This document shows positions 26,131 to 31,593 of a stretch of DNA of 31,593 bases, in pieces. The notes beneath the pieces are model-generated. The model did not search any database and was not told where the DNA came from. It saw nothing but the letters and a program-made list of their open reading frames with translations. Source of the stretch: a virus; IMG/VR virus record IMGVR_UViG_3300025433_000009, positions 1 through 31,593 of that record; one strand, given 5' to 3'. A program made the translations under genes and the position numbers. The number at the start of each line of letters is the position of its first letter. The stretch's first letter is position 1.

Positions 26131-26460
26131 ATGGCTTTCAAGACCACAACGAAACTCACGCTGGTAAAACTTGATAGCGTTACAGCAGAGATTCCAGCAA
26201 TAACATTATCATCATCTGAGATTGATGTTGGCTCATTTACTTTATCATGGACTTCAACATATTTAGACTTTAGATATTATGTTTTAGAAGTTTCTTTGTA
26301 TGAAGATTTCGGAACACGAGTAACCGGATATGCAGGGCTCCGGCTGACCGATAGCTCTTTGATTGTTAACAATATACCAAGTGAGTCAGAAACCTATTAT
26401 TGCCGCATTAGGGGCGATGCCGGGTTGTGGTCTGATGTGATTAACCTAACAACATCTTAA
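26131..26460 (+). CDS. small fn3-like virion protein
   Basis: 109 residues. ITLSSSEIDVGSFTLSWTST, YYVLEVSLYEDFGTRVTGY and TYYCRIRGDAGLWSDVINL follow the strand order of a fibronectin type III domain (W in strand B, Y-x-C/R in strand F). It starts one base after the fibre gene stop and is probably an accessory tail or fibre protein. It ends the late tail operon; a promoter-like gap follows. Confidence 0.55.
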   Translation: MAFKTTTKLTLVKLDSVTAEIPAITLSSSEIDVGSFTLSWTSTYLDFRYYVLEVSLYEDFGTRVTGYAGLRLTDSSLIVNNIPSESETYYCRIRGDAGLWSDVINLTTS

Positions 26461-26467
26461 AAATATA

Positions 26468-26501
26468 TTGACAACATTCGATTAACGATTAACTGTATTA
26501 A
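26468..26501 (+). promoter_or_regulatory. candidate promoter/leader before the membrane-protein group
   Basis: TTGACA lies at 26468-26473, and TATTAA at 26496-26501 is too far for a standard spacing (22 bp). A tandem CGATTAACGATTAA (26479-26492) sits between. Downstream AAGAGGTATTTAAAATGAAAAC closely repeats the leader of the gene at 9163. Regulation by a factor that binds the repeat is possible. Confidence 0.35.
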
Positions 26502-26522
26502 AAAATATAAGAGGTATTTAAA

Positions 26523-26960
26523 ATGAAAACAAGACCATACGAGGCTAGACTTTCAACTAGCATCCCAGATAATTTCGACATTATGAAAGTAACTGCAATC
26601 ACGACGGCGGGAGATATAATTAGCGCGGGCATGATATATACTGTCAGTGCTAACGCTGTGGCTGGCTCTGCATTGCCTGATGTCGATGCCCCCGTCGAGA
26701 CCACTAACCACATAGCATCTGCCGACATCACATTAATCGACGGCGACGAGGCTAAGTTGCTCGGCTGGAAAAGAAACTATTCATACATTGTAGTTTACGA
26801 ACCTAATTTTGCAAGCAATCTCACCGATGTTGTCGTGAGCGGCGCAGGCAAGGATATGTCTAATATTAACGATTTTACTATCTACGACCAGATAGCTAAT
26901 TTTAACCAAATTTCAATTCCCGTTGCATCGACATCAATGGTTGTCGTCGCCAGCTACTAA
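26523..26960 (+). CDS. hypothetical beta-rich protein
   Basis: 145 residues beginning MKTRPYEARLSTSIPDNFDI. It is rich in Ala, Val, Ser and Thr with many strand-like segments (AGMIYTVSANAVAGSALPDV, KRNYSYIVVYEPNFASNLTD, QISIPVASTSMVVVASY), suggesting a beta-sandwich virion or head-decoration protein. It has its own leader sequence and a high density of TCGA (about 5 in 438 bp). No family recognised. It is followed 11 nt later by membrane-protein genes. Confidence 0.5.
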   Translation: MKTRPYEARLSTSIPDNFDIMKVTAITTAGDIISAGMIYTVSANAVAGSALPDVDAPVETTNHIASADITLIDGDEAKLLGWKRNYSYIVVYEPNFASNLTDVVVSGAGKDMSNINDFTIYDQIANFNQISIPVASTSMVVVASY

Positions 26961-26971
26961 AAGGGGTATCT

Positions 26972-27640
26972 ATGTATAAGAGCGGTAAGGATGCTATAAT
27001 TATTACAGCAATATCGGGCATACTGGGCTCGCTGGCTATAGTCCTGAAGGATGCTAATACTGGTATCGCGATAGGTGTCTTTATCGCTTGCTTGGTATTT
27101 ATCTATATTCTCATCAGCAGGGGATTGCGTTCAGCCAAGGTCATGGTCGACAAGGCAAGCCGGCATCCGGTTTTTAATTTACTGGACTATTGCTTAACCA
27201 CCGAGCTAGAAACACTTCCTATTGATAATAGAATTAAAAAAGAATTTGTGATGAAATACCTTCGCACAAAACTACTTATAACACAGGAAATAGTTGAGAG
27301 GACTCTAGGCTCAGACGATATTTCATTCCTGCCTAAAGAAATCATGGATATATTCAGTAATACTAAATCCCGGCTTGGCAACAGCGTTCCTGCTATATTT
27401 ATGGAAAAACTATACGAGTGGGATGTTAAGAATAATTCATGGGTTTCCGATACTGTAATCGGAATTATGGAAAGTTCATACTATGCGTCATGTGAGTCAA
27501 AGAAAAGTGCAATCCTCGACTGTATTAAGGCGATGGTAAGAATTACATTCATCAACGTGGAAAATACTGTTAATTCATTAAACGGCGAATTAGATATATA
27601 TTTATCCAAATTAAACGAAGGTAAAAATGAAAGAAAATAA
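26972..27640 (+). CDS. membrane protein with two N-terminal helices and long cytoplasmic domain
   Basis: 222 residues. Two hydrophobic segments, AIIITAISGILGSLAIVL and IGVFIACLVFIYILISRG, are followed by a helical soluble domain (about 60-222) with many charged residues. A holin-like or membrane-anchoring function would fit its place before the holin-like gene, but the large soluble domain is unlike a simple holin. The stop overlaps the next start by 14 nt, so the genes are coupled. Not assigned to a family. Confidence 0.5.
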   Translation: MYKSGKDAIIITAISGILGSLAIVLKDANTGIAIGVFIACLVFIYILISRGLRSAKVMVDKASRHPVFNLLDYCLTTELETLPIDNRIKKEFVMKYLRTKLLITQEIVERTLGSDDISFLPKEIMDIFSNTKSRLGNSVPAIFMEKLYEWDVKNNSWVSDTVIGIMESSYYASCESKKSAILDCIKAMVRITFINVENTVNSLNGELDIYLSKLNEGKNERK

Positions 27641-27998
27641 GATTATGAGCAGGAAATTCTTGCTCTCGATATTAATTTTAGCCATAGCAACCTTCTTGTT
27701 ATTTTCTGAACAAGTAAATCAGAACGACTGGAAGATTGTATTGATAGCTATTAGTGTATCATATGTTGGAAGTATGGCAATTATAAAGTCAAAGAAAGTC
27801 ACAGTTCCGATTGTGGCTAAGTCTTTCTGGGCGAGACTAAAAGCACTATTCAGCCGTGAATATGTTATTTCAATCACTGTGTTGATGATAGCAAGCATCG
27901 TCTGTTATTTGGATAAAATAGACAGCGCGACATGGGTTAGCATAGCATCAACAGTTGGGGGTTCCTATAATATATTTAATGGAATGATTAAAAAATGA
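27627..27998 (+). CDS. holin-like membrane protein with internal duplication
   Basis: 123 residues with four hydrophobic helices arranged as two similar halves: SRKFLLSILILAIATFLLF ... NDWKIVLIAISVSYVGSMAI and SREYVISITVLMIASIVCYL ... ATWVSIASTVGGSYNIFNGM. Each half resembles a two-helix phage holin subunit (SRKFxLxx, W-x-x-I, Y-x-x-xN). It would be a fused pair. It overlaps the gene on each side (27627-27640 and ATGA at 27995). A second in-frame ATG exists at 27645. Location after the tail genes and before the spanin-like gene supports a lysis role. Confidence 0.6.
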   Translation: MKENKIMSRKFLLSILILAIATFLLFSEQVNQNDWKIVLIAISVSYVGSMAIIKSKKVTVPIVAKSFWARLKALFSREYVISITVLMIASIVCYLDKIDSATWVSIASTVGGSYNIFNGMIKK

Positions 27999-28603
27999 AA
28001 TTAACCACAACACTCTCTCTGGTTGGGATAGTTGCAATGATAGCCTTATCTGTTTTTCTCGGTTACAGATGGGGCTCTCTTGCTATTGCGGACATGATTG
28101 ACGGCATCAGTGATTCTACCATCGTCGTGGTCGGAGACAGCTCAGACGACATTGATATTGATATAGATATTCCTGATGTTGTGCCGACTCAAATAGACAC
28201 TGTTTATGTTACGCTGGACAATGGCGAGGAGGTGGAATATGAAAAAGCAACATTAGATACCACGATTTATGATGACAGGTCAAATGTTTTCCTTGAAATC
28301 AAATATGATGAATGGACTAATTTGTTCGACATTAAAGCCCATATAACAGCCAAACGAGATTCAATCTATGTAGAACACACTATAACGCGTAATATCGCAG
28401 TTAAGCCCCGTTTTCTTAAGCCTACAATCGGATTAAGCGTAGGGTTCGGTGAGAGATTGACAACAGATACCAATTTAGACAATTCAATAGAGCTTAAAAC
28501 GGTCGCTATTGATTTTGGCGTGAGGGTTGTTGAGAAATATTCATTGACCTGCTTTATTGACACGCGAATGACTTTTGGGCTAAGATTTGGCTTGGATTTG
28601 TAG
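27995..28603 (+). CDS. putative spanin-like envelope protein
   Basis: 202 residues coupled by ATGA to the holin-like gene. The N terminus has one membrane anchor (LVGIVAMIALSVFLGYRWGS) without a lipobox cysteine. A long acidic segment follows (DDIDIDIDIPDV), then a beta-rich region (about 70-202) ending MTFGLRFGLDL, the alternating pattern with terminal hydrophobic residue found in outer-membrane-directed strands. One anchor plus envelope-spanning beta region fits a unimolecular spanin or a periplasmic anchor protein, so a Gram-negative host is suggested. The assignment is inference. Confidence 0.45.
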   Translation: MKLTTTLSLVGIVAMIALSVFLGYRWGSLAIADMIDGISDSTIVVVGDSSDDIDIDIDIPDVVPTQIDTVYVTLDNGEEVEYEKATLDTTIYDDRSNVFLEIKYDEWTNLFDIKAHITAKRDSIYVEHTITRNIAVKPRFLKPTIGLSVGFGERLTTDTNLDNSIELKTVAIDFGVRVVEKYSLTCFIDTRMTFGLRFGLDL

Positions 28604-28612
28604 ATATAGAAA

Positions 28613-28649
28613 AGCCGACTTAGCTAGGAGGTCTAGAACTAAGCCGGCT
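28613..28649. terminator. long hairpin between convergent units (probable bidirectional terminator)
   Basis: AGCCGACTTAG (28613-28623) pairs with CTAAGCCGGCT (28639-28649), 11 bp with one A-C mismatch, around a 15-nt loop. There is no clear T-run on either side, so it may be a bidirectional terminator without tracts or a recombination-type site. Rightward genes end at 28603, and leftward genes end at 28689. Confidence 0.5.
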
Positions 28650-28688
28650 ATGTGGAGGGTTATGAGTAGCTTTATTTATATTACGATG

Positions 28689-29264
28689 TTAATTTTTATC
28701 TGTATGAAAATATCCCTGTATTCTAATGTTAGTTCTATTGGTTGCCGTGCCGGTATTATTTACTACTAATGAATATATGGTATCAGGTGATAACACCCAC
28801 TCAAACTGAGCCTGTGCCTCTCCGCCAACCTTTTTTCCACTGCCGACAAGCCTGTTGTTTATAGCTATTGCACCAGTTACATCAATTATTGCATTTTTAT
28901 ATATTTCAGTAAATCCGTGTCCGGCATCGCCAACATCACGCCTAGCATTTCTAGGCACAGGATGAGGAGCATCGCCTACTGTGTCAATTACGATTCCCTC
29001 GTAGAGAATGGCATTTCCTTCAATCTCCACATCGGCACCAGCTCTCAGGTGAAATAATGGAGTGCCGGCTGGAGTCCTGAATGTTATGTTAAGGCTGTCA
29101 CCATTTGCAACATCCTCGTTAGCCCCAAATCTCCAATATGAGCCACTATGTATCTCGTGATGCTCAGCCACTATGGCTATCATTGCGTGGGTAGAACTAT
29201 CAATCCGTATTACCCGTGCAAGGTTATCGTTAATTAATCCTTTAAATGTTCCAAACCAGCTCAT
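28689..29264 (-). CDS. virion decoration/structural protein
   Basis: 191 residues, leftward. STHAMIAIVAEHHEIHSGSY is the hallmark HHEIHSG segment of a widespread phage structural protein that occurs with capsid decoration genes. A beta-rich remainder contains NGDSLNITFRTPAGTPLFHL, HPVPRNARRDVG and IYSLVVNNTGTATNRTNIRI. It lies 12 nt after the other leftward virion-type gene and against the late operon, so it is read from its own promoter. The HHEIHSG family link is from recall; role not proven. Confidence 0.6.
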   Translation of the reverse strand: MSWFGTFKGLINDNLARVIRIDSSTHAMIAIVAEHHEIHSGSYWRFGANEDVANGDSLNITFRTPAGTPLFHLRAGADVEIEGNAILYEGIVIDTVGDAPHPVPRNARRDVGDAGHGFTEIYKNAIIDVTGAIAINNRLVGSGKKVGGEAQAQFEWVLSPDTIYSLVVNNTGTATNRTNIRIQGYFHTDKN

Positions 29265-29276
29265 GATTTTACCATC

Positions 29277-30143
29277 TTACATTACTAAGTAGTTAACGCC
29301 ATCAAAGAACAATGTAGCATTCTCGTCGTCGCCACTAATTATAAGTGTAGCATCGCCATCGATTGTTTCACCATTGGCTGTATCTATTGTTATATTGTTA
29401 GTGCCAGCATTTCCGCCAAAGTCTTTCACATTGAGTGTATGGATAGACATTGCCGAGCCATCTAAGGTCACAGCACAAGCACCGGTCGCCGTGGTCGCAA
29501 CTAATACATTTTCAACATCATTGTCAATGGTGATGGTTGACGCCGTTACTACCTGAGTGGTTCCGCTGGAGTCAATGCCTCCACAAGTATCGGAAGTTTG
29601 TTCAAATTCTAATGTCACAACATCAGATGCAACTGTTCCAGATAGAGCCACTGCTTTAGCCTGAATAGTTAGAACCCCGCCGTTCACTGGAGAGTTTCCT
29701 GCTGTTGTGAATGTAAGAACCTTTATAGCCGTGCCGGTACCAACGGATGCCAGCGTCAATCCGGTAAGCCCTGCATCGATTGTCCAGTTTGAGACTGTGG
29801 TTGATGCCGCGAAAGTTCCTTCTGAAACCAATAAACTAACAGTCATTATTTCTGAGGCAGGCATTCCTGAGTAAATATTTGAAGAGTGTGTTAAGAATGG
29901 TATCGAGGTAACTGATGTAACTCTCATTCCCTGATAGTGTTGTCCGAGAACCGTGTCTGATTTTCCAGCTTTAAAGCCGTCAAGTTCATAAGTTACAAGT
30001 GTAGGATTAGCAATTACATAGTCAGATATTTCACCTGCCAGCACACCGAGCTGTTTTGCGATTAACTGAACATGGGCTGAAGTTCCACCATAAACTTTTA
30101 AAGCACGATTAAAGCCGGTGTAGAGGTCTTGTTGATTCAACAT
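29277..30143 (-). CDS. virion fibre/decoration-like protein
   Basis: 288 residues from an ATG at 30141-30143 with AAAGGAG just upstream; an in-frame extension to 30182 lacks a ribosome site. Residues about 1-90 are mixed (YTGFNRALKVYGGTSAHVQL); about 95-190 look Ig-like (MTVSLLVSEGTFAASTTVS, ASVGTGTAIKVLTFTTAGN); the C terminus (IHTLNVKDFGGNAGTNNITI, GETIDGDATLIISGDDENAT) matches the beta-helix/knob motif (GNAxTNNITI) found in phage fibres and spikes. It is rich in Thr, Ser and Val. It heads a two-gene leftward unit. Confidence 0.6.
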   Translation of the reverse strand: MLNQQDLYTGFNRALKVYGGTSAHVQLIAKQLGVLAGEISDYVIANPTLVTYELDGFKAGKSDTVLGQHYQGMRVTSVTSIPFLTHSSNIYSGMPASEIMTVSLLVSEGTFAASTTVSNWTIDAGLTGLTLASVGTGTAIKVLTFTTAGNSPVNGGVLTIQAKAVALSGTVASDVVTLEFEQTSDTCGGIDSSGTTQVVTASTITIDNDVENVLVATTATGACAVTLDGSAMSIHTLNVKDFGGNAGTNNITIDTANGETIDGDATLIISGDDENATLFFDGVNYLVM

Positions 30144-30173
30144 TTTAATTCTCCTTTGTTTAGGTCTGAATCC

Positions 30174-30204
30174 AAAATACACTTGATTGAATTCTTGTCA
30201 AGAA
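30174..30204 (-). promoter_or_regulatory. promoter with overlapping palindrome for the leftward virion genes
   Basis: On the minus strand TTGACA (30196-30201) is a perfect -35, with a 16-bp spacer to TATTTT (30174-30179). TTCTTG-A-CAAGAA is a perfect 6-bp inverted repeat with a one-base centre (30192-30204) covering the -35, which looks like a repressor operator. A second TTGACA lies at 30228-30233. Confidence 0.55.
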
Positions 30205-30242
30205 ATTTGTTAATTATTCTAAGCTCATGTCAACTCAGTTGT

Positions 30243-30418
30243 TTTTTGCGCTTAGAAAGATTAAGAATAAGAAAGATTCATAGTTTAACTTATATCAGTA
30301 GTAATTATTATACTTAATACTAACAATAATAATACTAACAATACTAATACTAACACTAAGATTAAATTTAATACCTCTATATATAGATATATAATATATA
30401 ATACTATAAGCGCAAAAA
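30243..30418. repeat. 12-bp inverted repeat flanking an AT-rich segment
   Basis: TTTTTGCGCTTA (30243-30254) and TAAGCGCAAAAA (30407-30418) are perfect inverted copies 152 bp apart. The enclosed DNA is extremely AT-rich and its plus strand has no G for 58 nt (30302-30359). No credible gene lies in 30144-30606. The structure is like an origin or partition site, or a large stem-loop. Confidence 0.6.
30315..30359 (+). repeat. three tandem 15-bp iteron-like repeats
   Basis: TAATACTAACAATAA (30315-30329), TAATACTAACAATAC (30330-30344) and TAATACTAACACTAA (30345-30359) follow without gap. The first ten bases are identical in all three. Tandem iterons beside AT-rich DNA resemble initiator-binding sites of replicons. 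Confidence 0.65.
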
Positions 30419-30423
30419 TATCC

Positions 30424-30523
30424 TTGTCGACATCTTGTTGGATTAATGCCAAAATCTCATGGATGTCGACAAAAGCCTTACTGTTTTTAATCAGCACGCT
30501 CGGTGTAGAGCAATGTCGACAAG
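30424..30523. repeat. repeated ATGTCGACAA sites, two forming an inverted repeat
   Basis: TTGTCGACATC (30424-30434) and GATGTCGACAA (30462-30472) are perfect inverted copies 27 bp apart. A third copy, ATGTCGACAAG, lies at 30513-30523. GTCGAC is palindromic, and four more copies occur in the next 1 kb. They may be binding sites for a partition or regulatory protein. Confidence 0.6.
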
Positions 30524-30606
30524 AACTATTTTTGCAGACCCATTTCTGAGTCGTGTCGGGTTTTTATTCCTACCCCGTAGGTGGTTATTTTAATCAAATG
30601 TCTAGA

Positions 30607-31338
30607 CTATTGCTTGTCGAGAAGTGCTTTGTCTATTCTTTGTTTTGCAATGTCGAAATATGCATCGTCGAACTCTATTCCGATGAAATTTCTATTTGTA
30701 TTTATGCAAGCTATTGCTGTCGTTCCTGAGCCGAAGGTAAAGTCGAGAACCGTATCATTTTTGCAAGTATAGGTTTTAATTAAATATTCCATGAGCTTGA
30801 CTGGTTTTTGGGTTGGATGTAATCCTCTTTCTTGCTTAAAGTCGAGAACGCGTTTTGGCAATCTATCTCCATCGTTAATGGTTTCGGTTTGCTTCATTGT
30901 TTGACCGTTAACTTCCATTATTCTGCTATTTTTATCTCTAATTATTGAATATGGCTTTCCCTTCGACTTCTGCGGAATGTATAGTGATTGTTTTAAATAA
31001 AATATACATATATTTTCAATATCATTCAACGGCTGTTTCTTCGACATGAATGGATTGACGCCTTGTGGTTTTCGATATATCCAGTCATATTTATATTCTT
31101 TTAGATTAGATAACCTTAACTTGCTCGCAAATGGTTCCGAGCCAAACAATGCTATCGGCGTGTGTTCATTTCGTAATTGCTTTAGTCGACTCCACATTGC
31201 ATCGAATGGAATCGCACTATCCCATCGACAGTTTGTCGTGCCGTAAGGAATGTCTGTTATGATTGCGTCGACTTTAATTCCTTCGCTGATTAGTCTATCC
31301 ATCTCGACAAGGCAATCACCTTTAATTAATTTAATCAT
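30607..31338 (-). CDS. DNA adenine methyltransferase (N6_N4_Mtase, beta class)
   Basis: 243 residues. Motif IV is DIPYG (29-33), where most N6-adenine enzymes have DPPY; the following TTNCRWDSAIPFDAMW is typical of a phage methyltransferase family. The SAM motif FTFGSGTT (200-207) lies near the C terminus, with HPTQKPVKLMEYL before it and GIEFDD (220-225) after. Motif IV before motif I is the beta-class order. It methylates adenine at a short site that cannot be read from sequence; protection from host restriction or gene control is likely. The gene starts 8 nt after the preceding stop, its AGGAG overlapping that stop, so translation is coupled. TCGA is strongly enriched. Confidence 0.88.
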   Translation of the reverse strand: MIKLIKGDCLVEMDRLISEGIKVDAIITDIPYGTTNCRWDSAIPFDAMWSRLKQLRNEHTPIALFGSEPFASKLRLSNLKEYKYDWIYRKPQGVNPFMSKKQPLNDIENICIFYLKQSLYIPQKSKGKPYSIIRDKNSRIMEVNGQTMKQTETINDGDRLPKRVLDFKQERGLHPTQKPVKLMEYLIKTYTCKNDTVLDFTFGSGTTAIACINTNRNFIGIEFDDAYFDIAKQRIDKALLDKQ

Positions 31339-31346
31339 ACATTCTC

Positions 31347-31559
31347 CTATGATTTACCGAAAGGCTTTCTATCGACATTTGTGTTGGTTCTAATCTCATC
31401 TAGAAGTTCTTGTTTATACAATAAGTCGACAGCATCGCGGTAATCTCCACATTCGATTTCGCGCTCTAAGTCGTCAGCATCGATGCCGTTCCAGTGTCCT
31501 TTTCGACAACACTGCAAGTCGACATCACAGTTTAAACAGTCTATACATTTTACTTTCAT
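31347..31559 (-). CDS. small Cys-rich, probably zinc-binding protein
   Basis: 70 residues beginning MKVKCIDCLNCDVDLQCCRK. The CxxCxxC run with a further CC and GHW at residues 21-23 suggests a zinc knuckle. The rest is acidic (DADDLEREIECGDYRDAVDL). AAGGGA lies upstream of the ATG. It is co-transcribed with the methyltransferase, and may be a regulator or partner. Function unknown. Confidence 0.6.
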   Translation of the reverse strand: MKVKCIDCLNCDVDLQCCRKGHWNGIDADDLEREIECGDYRDAVDLLYKQELLDEIRTNTNVDRKPFGKS

Positions 31560-31571
31560 AATTAATCCCTT

Positions 31572-31577
31572 ATTATA
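31572..31577 (-). promoter_or_regulatory. candidate -10 box for the methyltransferase unit
   Basis: TATAAT is read on the minus strand about 13 nt before the Cys-rich gene. The -35 position would lie at or beyond the end of the window, so it cannot be checked. Confidence 0.3.
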
Positions 31578-31593
31578 ATATTTCCGTGTTTGT

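Noticed and set aside
26523-28603. Endolysin in the lysis-type group
   Set aside because: None of the four proteins shows lysozyme, amidase or peptidase motifs; the endolysin, if any, is outside the window.
28662-28769. Rightward 35-codon ORF with GGAGGG just before its ATG
   Set aside because: It lies almost wholly antisense to the 3' end of the leftward virion gene, and its hydrophobic content follows from that; too little to call a gene.
30315-30359. CRISPR array
   Set aside because: The 15-bp repeats are contiguous, with no spacers, so they are iteron-like.
30285-30497. Leftward 70-codon open frame with a hydrophobic LVLVLLVLLLLVL tract
   Set aside because: The hydrophobic tract is the translation of the 15-bp iterons, the start would be GTG without a ribosome site, and the rest is repeat-derived.
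30543-30600. Terminator after the methyltransferase
   Set aside because: CCTAC-CCC-GTAGG forms a small hairpin, but no T-run follows on the methyltransferase strand; not enough to call.

Overview
The window is a 31.6 kb piece of a tailed double-stranded DNA phage or prophage, about 38% G+C by eye. It carries a nearly complete virion morphogenesis module on the + strand (terminase, portal, protease/scaffold, HK97-fold capsid, connectors, two tail-tube-like proteins, a 1,891-residue tape measure, distal tail and fibre proteins, then membrane/lysis-type genes). No tail sheath is visible, so a long-tailed siphovirus is most likely. No integrase, polymerase, helicase or clear endolysin is present, so the window is only part of the genome. 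Most genes have strong Shine-Dalgarno sequences, and several gaps hold TTGACA-type -35 boxes, pointing to an ordinary sigma70 host that uses Shine-Dalgarno pairing. The spanin-like protein with a beta-rich C terminus hints at a Gram-negative host. The host genus cannot be named from the sequence.

Layout. 1-259 (-): the start of a PP-loop PAPS-reductase-like gene with a good promoter. 260-1397: a large non-coding stretch with a 53% G+C island, diverged internal duplications, long-range inverted repeats and an abrupt C-rich to G-rich strand switch. 1398-3825 (+): winged-helix-like protein, DUF5662-like protein, metallophosphoesterase and small genes, tightly coupled. 3825-7457: terminase small and large subunits and portal. 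7460-9099: an inserted cassette with a BspA-like (DUF285) repeat protein. 9163-12972: protease with nested scaffold start, major capsid protein with C-terminal extension, connector-type genes. 12985-14438: two paralogous tail-tube-like proteins. 14465-14495: terminator. 14509-26460: tail assembly, tape measure, hub/distal tail and fibre-like proteins. 26523-28603: a separately led group of membrane proteins, including a duplicated holin-like protein and a spanin-like protein. 28613-28649: hairpin between convergent units. 28689-30143 (-): two virion-type decoration/fibre genes running against the late operon. 30144-30606: structured AT-rich non-coding DNA with a 12-bp inverted repeat, three 15-bp iterons and repeated ATGTCGACAA sites. 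30607-31559 (-): DNA adenine methyltransferase and a Cys-rich small protein.

The most interesting signals are non-coding or compositional: the iteron/inverted-repeat region at 30243-30523, which resembles a replication or partition site; the very uneven enrichment of TCGA (about 22 copies each in the terminase gene and in the right-hand 1.1 kb, several times expectation, but depleted in the tape measure gene), next to a phage methyltransferase of unknown specificity; and the duplicated GC-rich island at 420-807. Among proteins, the DUF285 cassette, the nested protease/scaffold and the paired tail tubes stand out. Functions given are from sequence motifs and gene order only.
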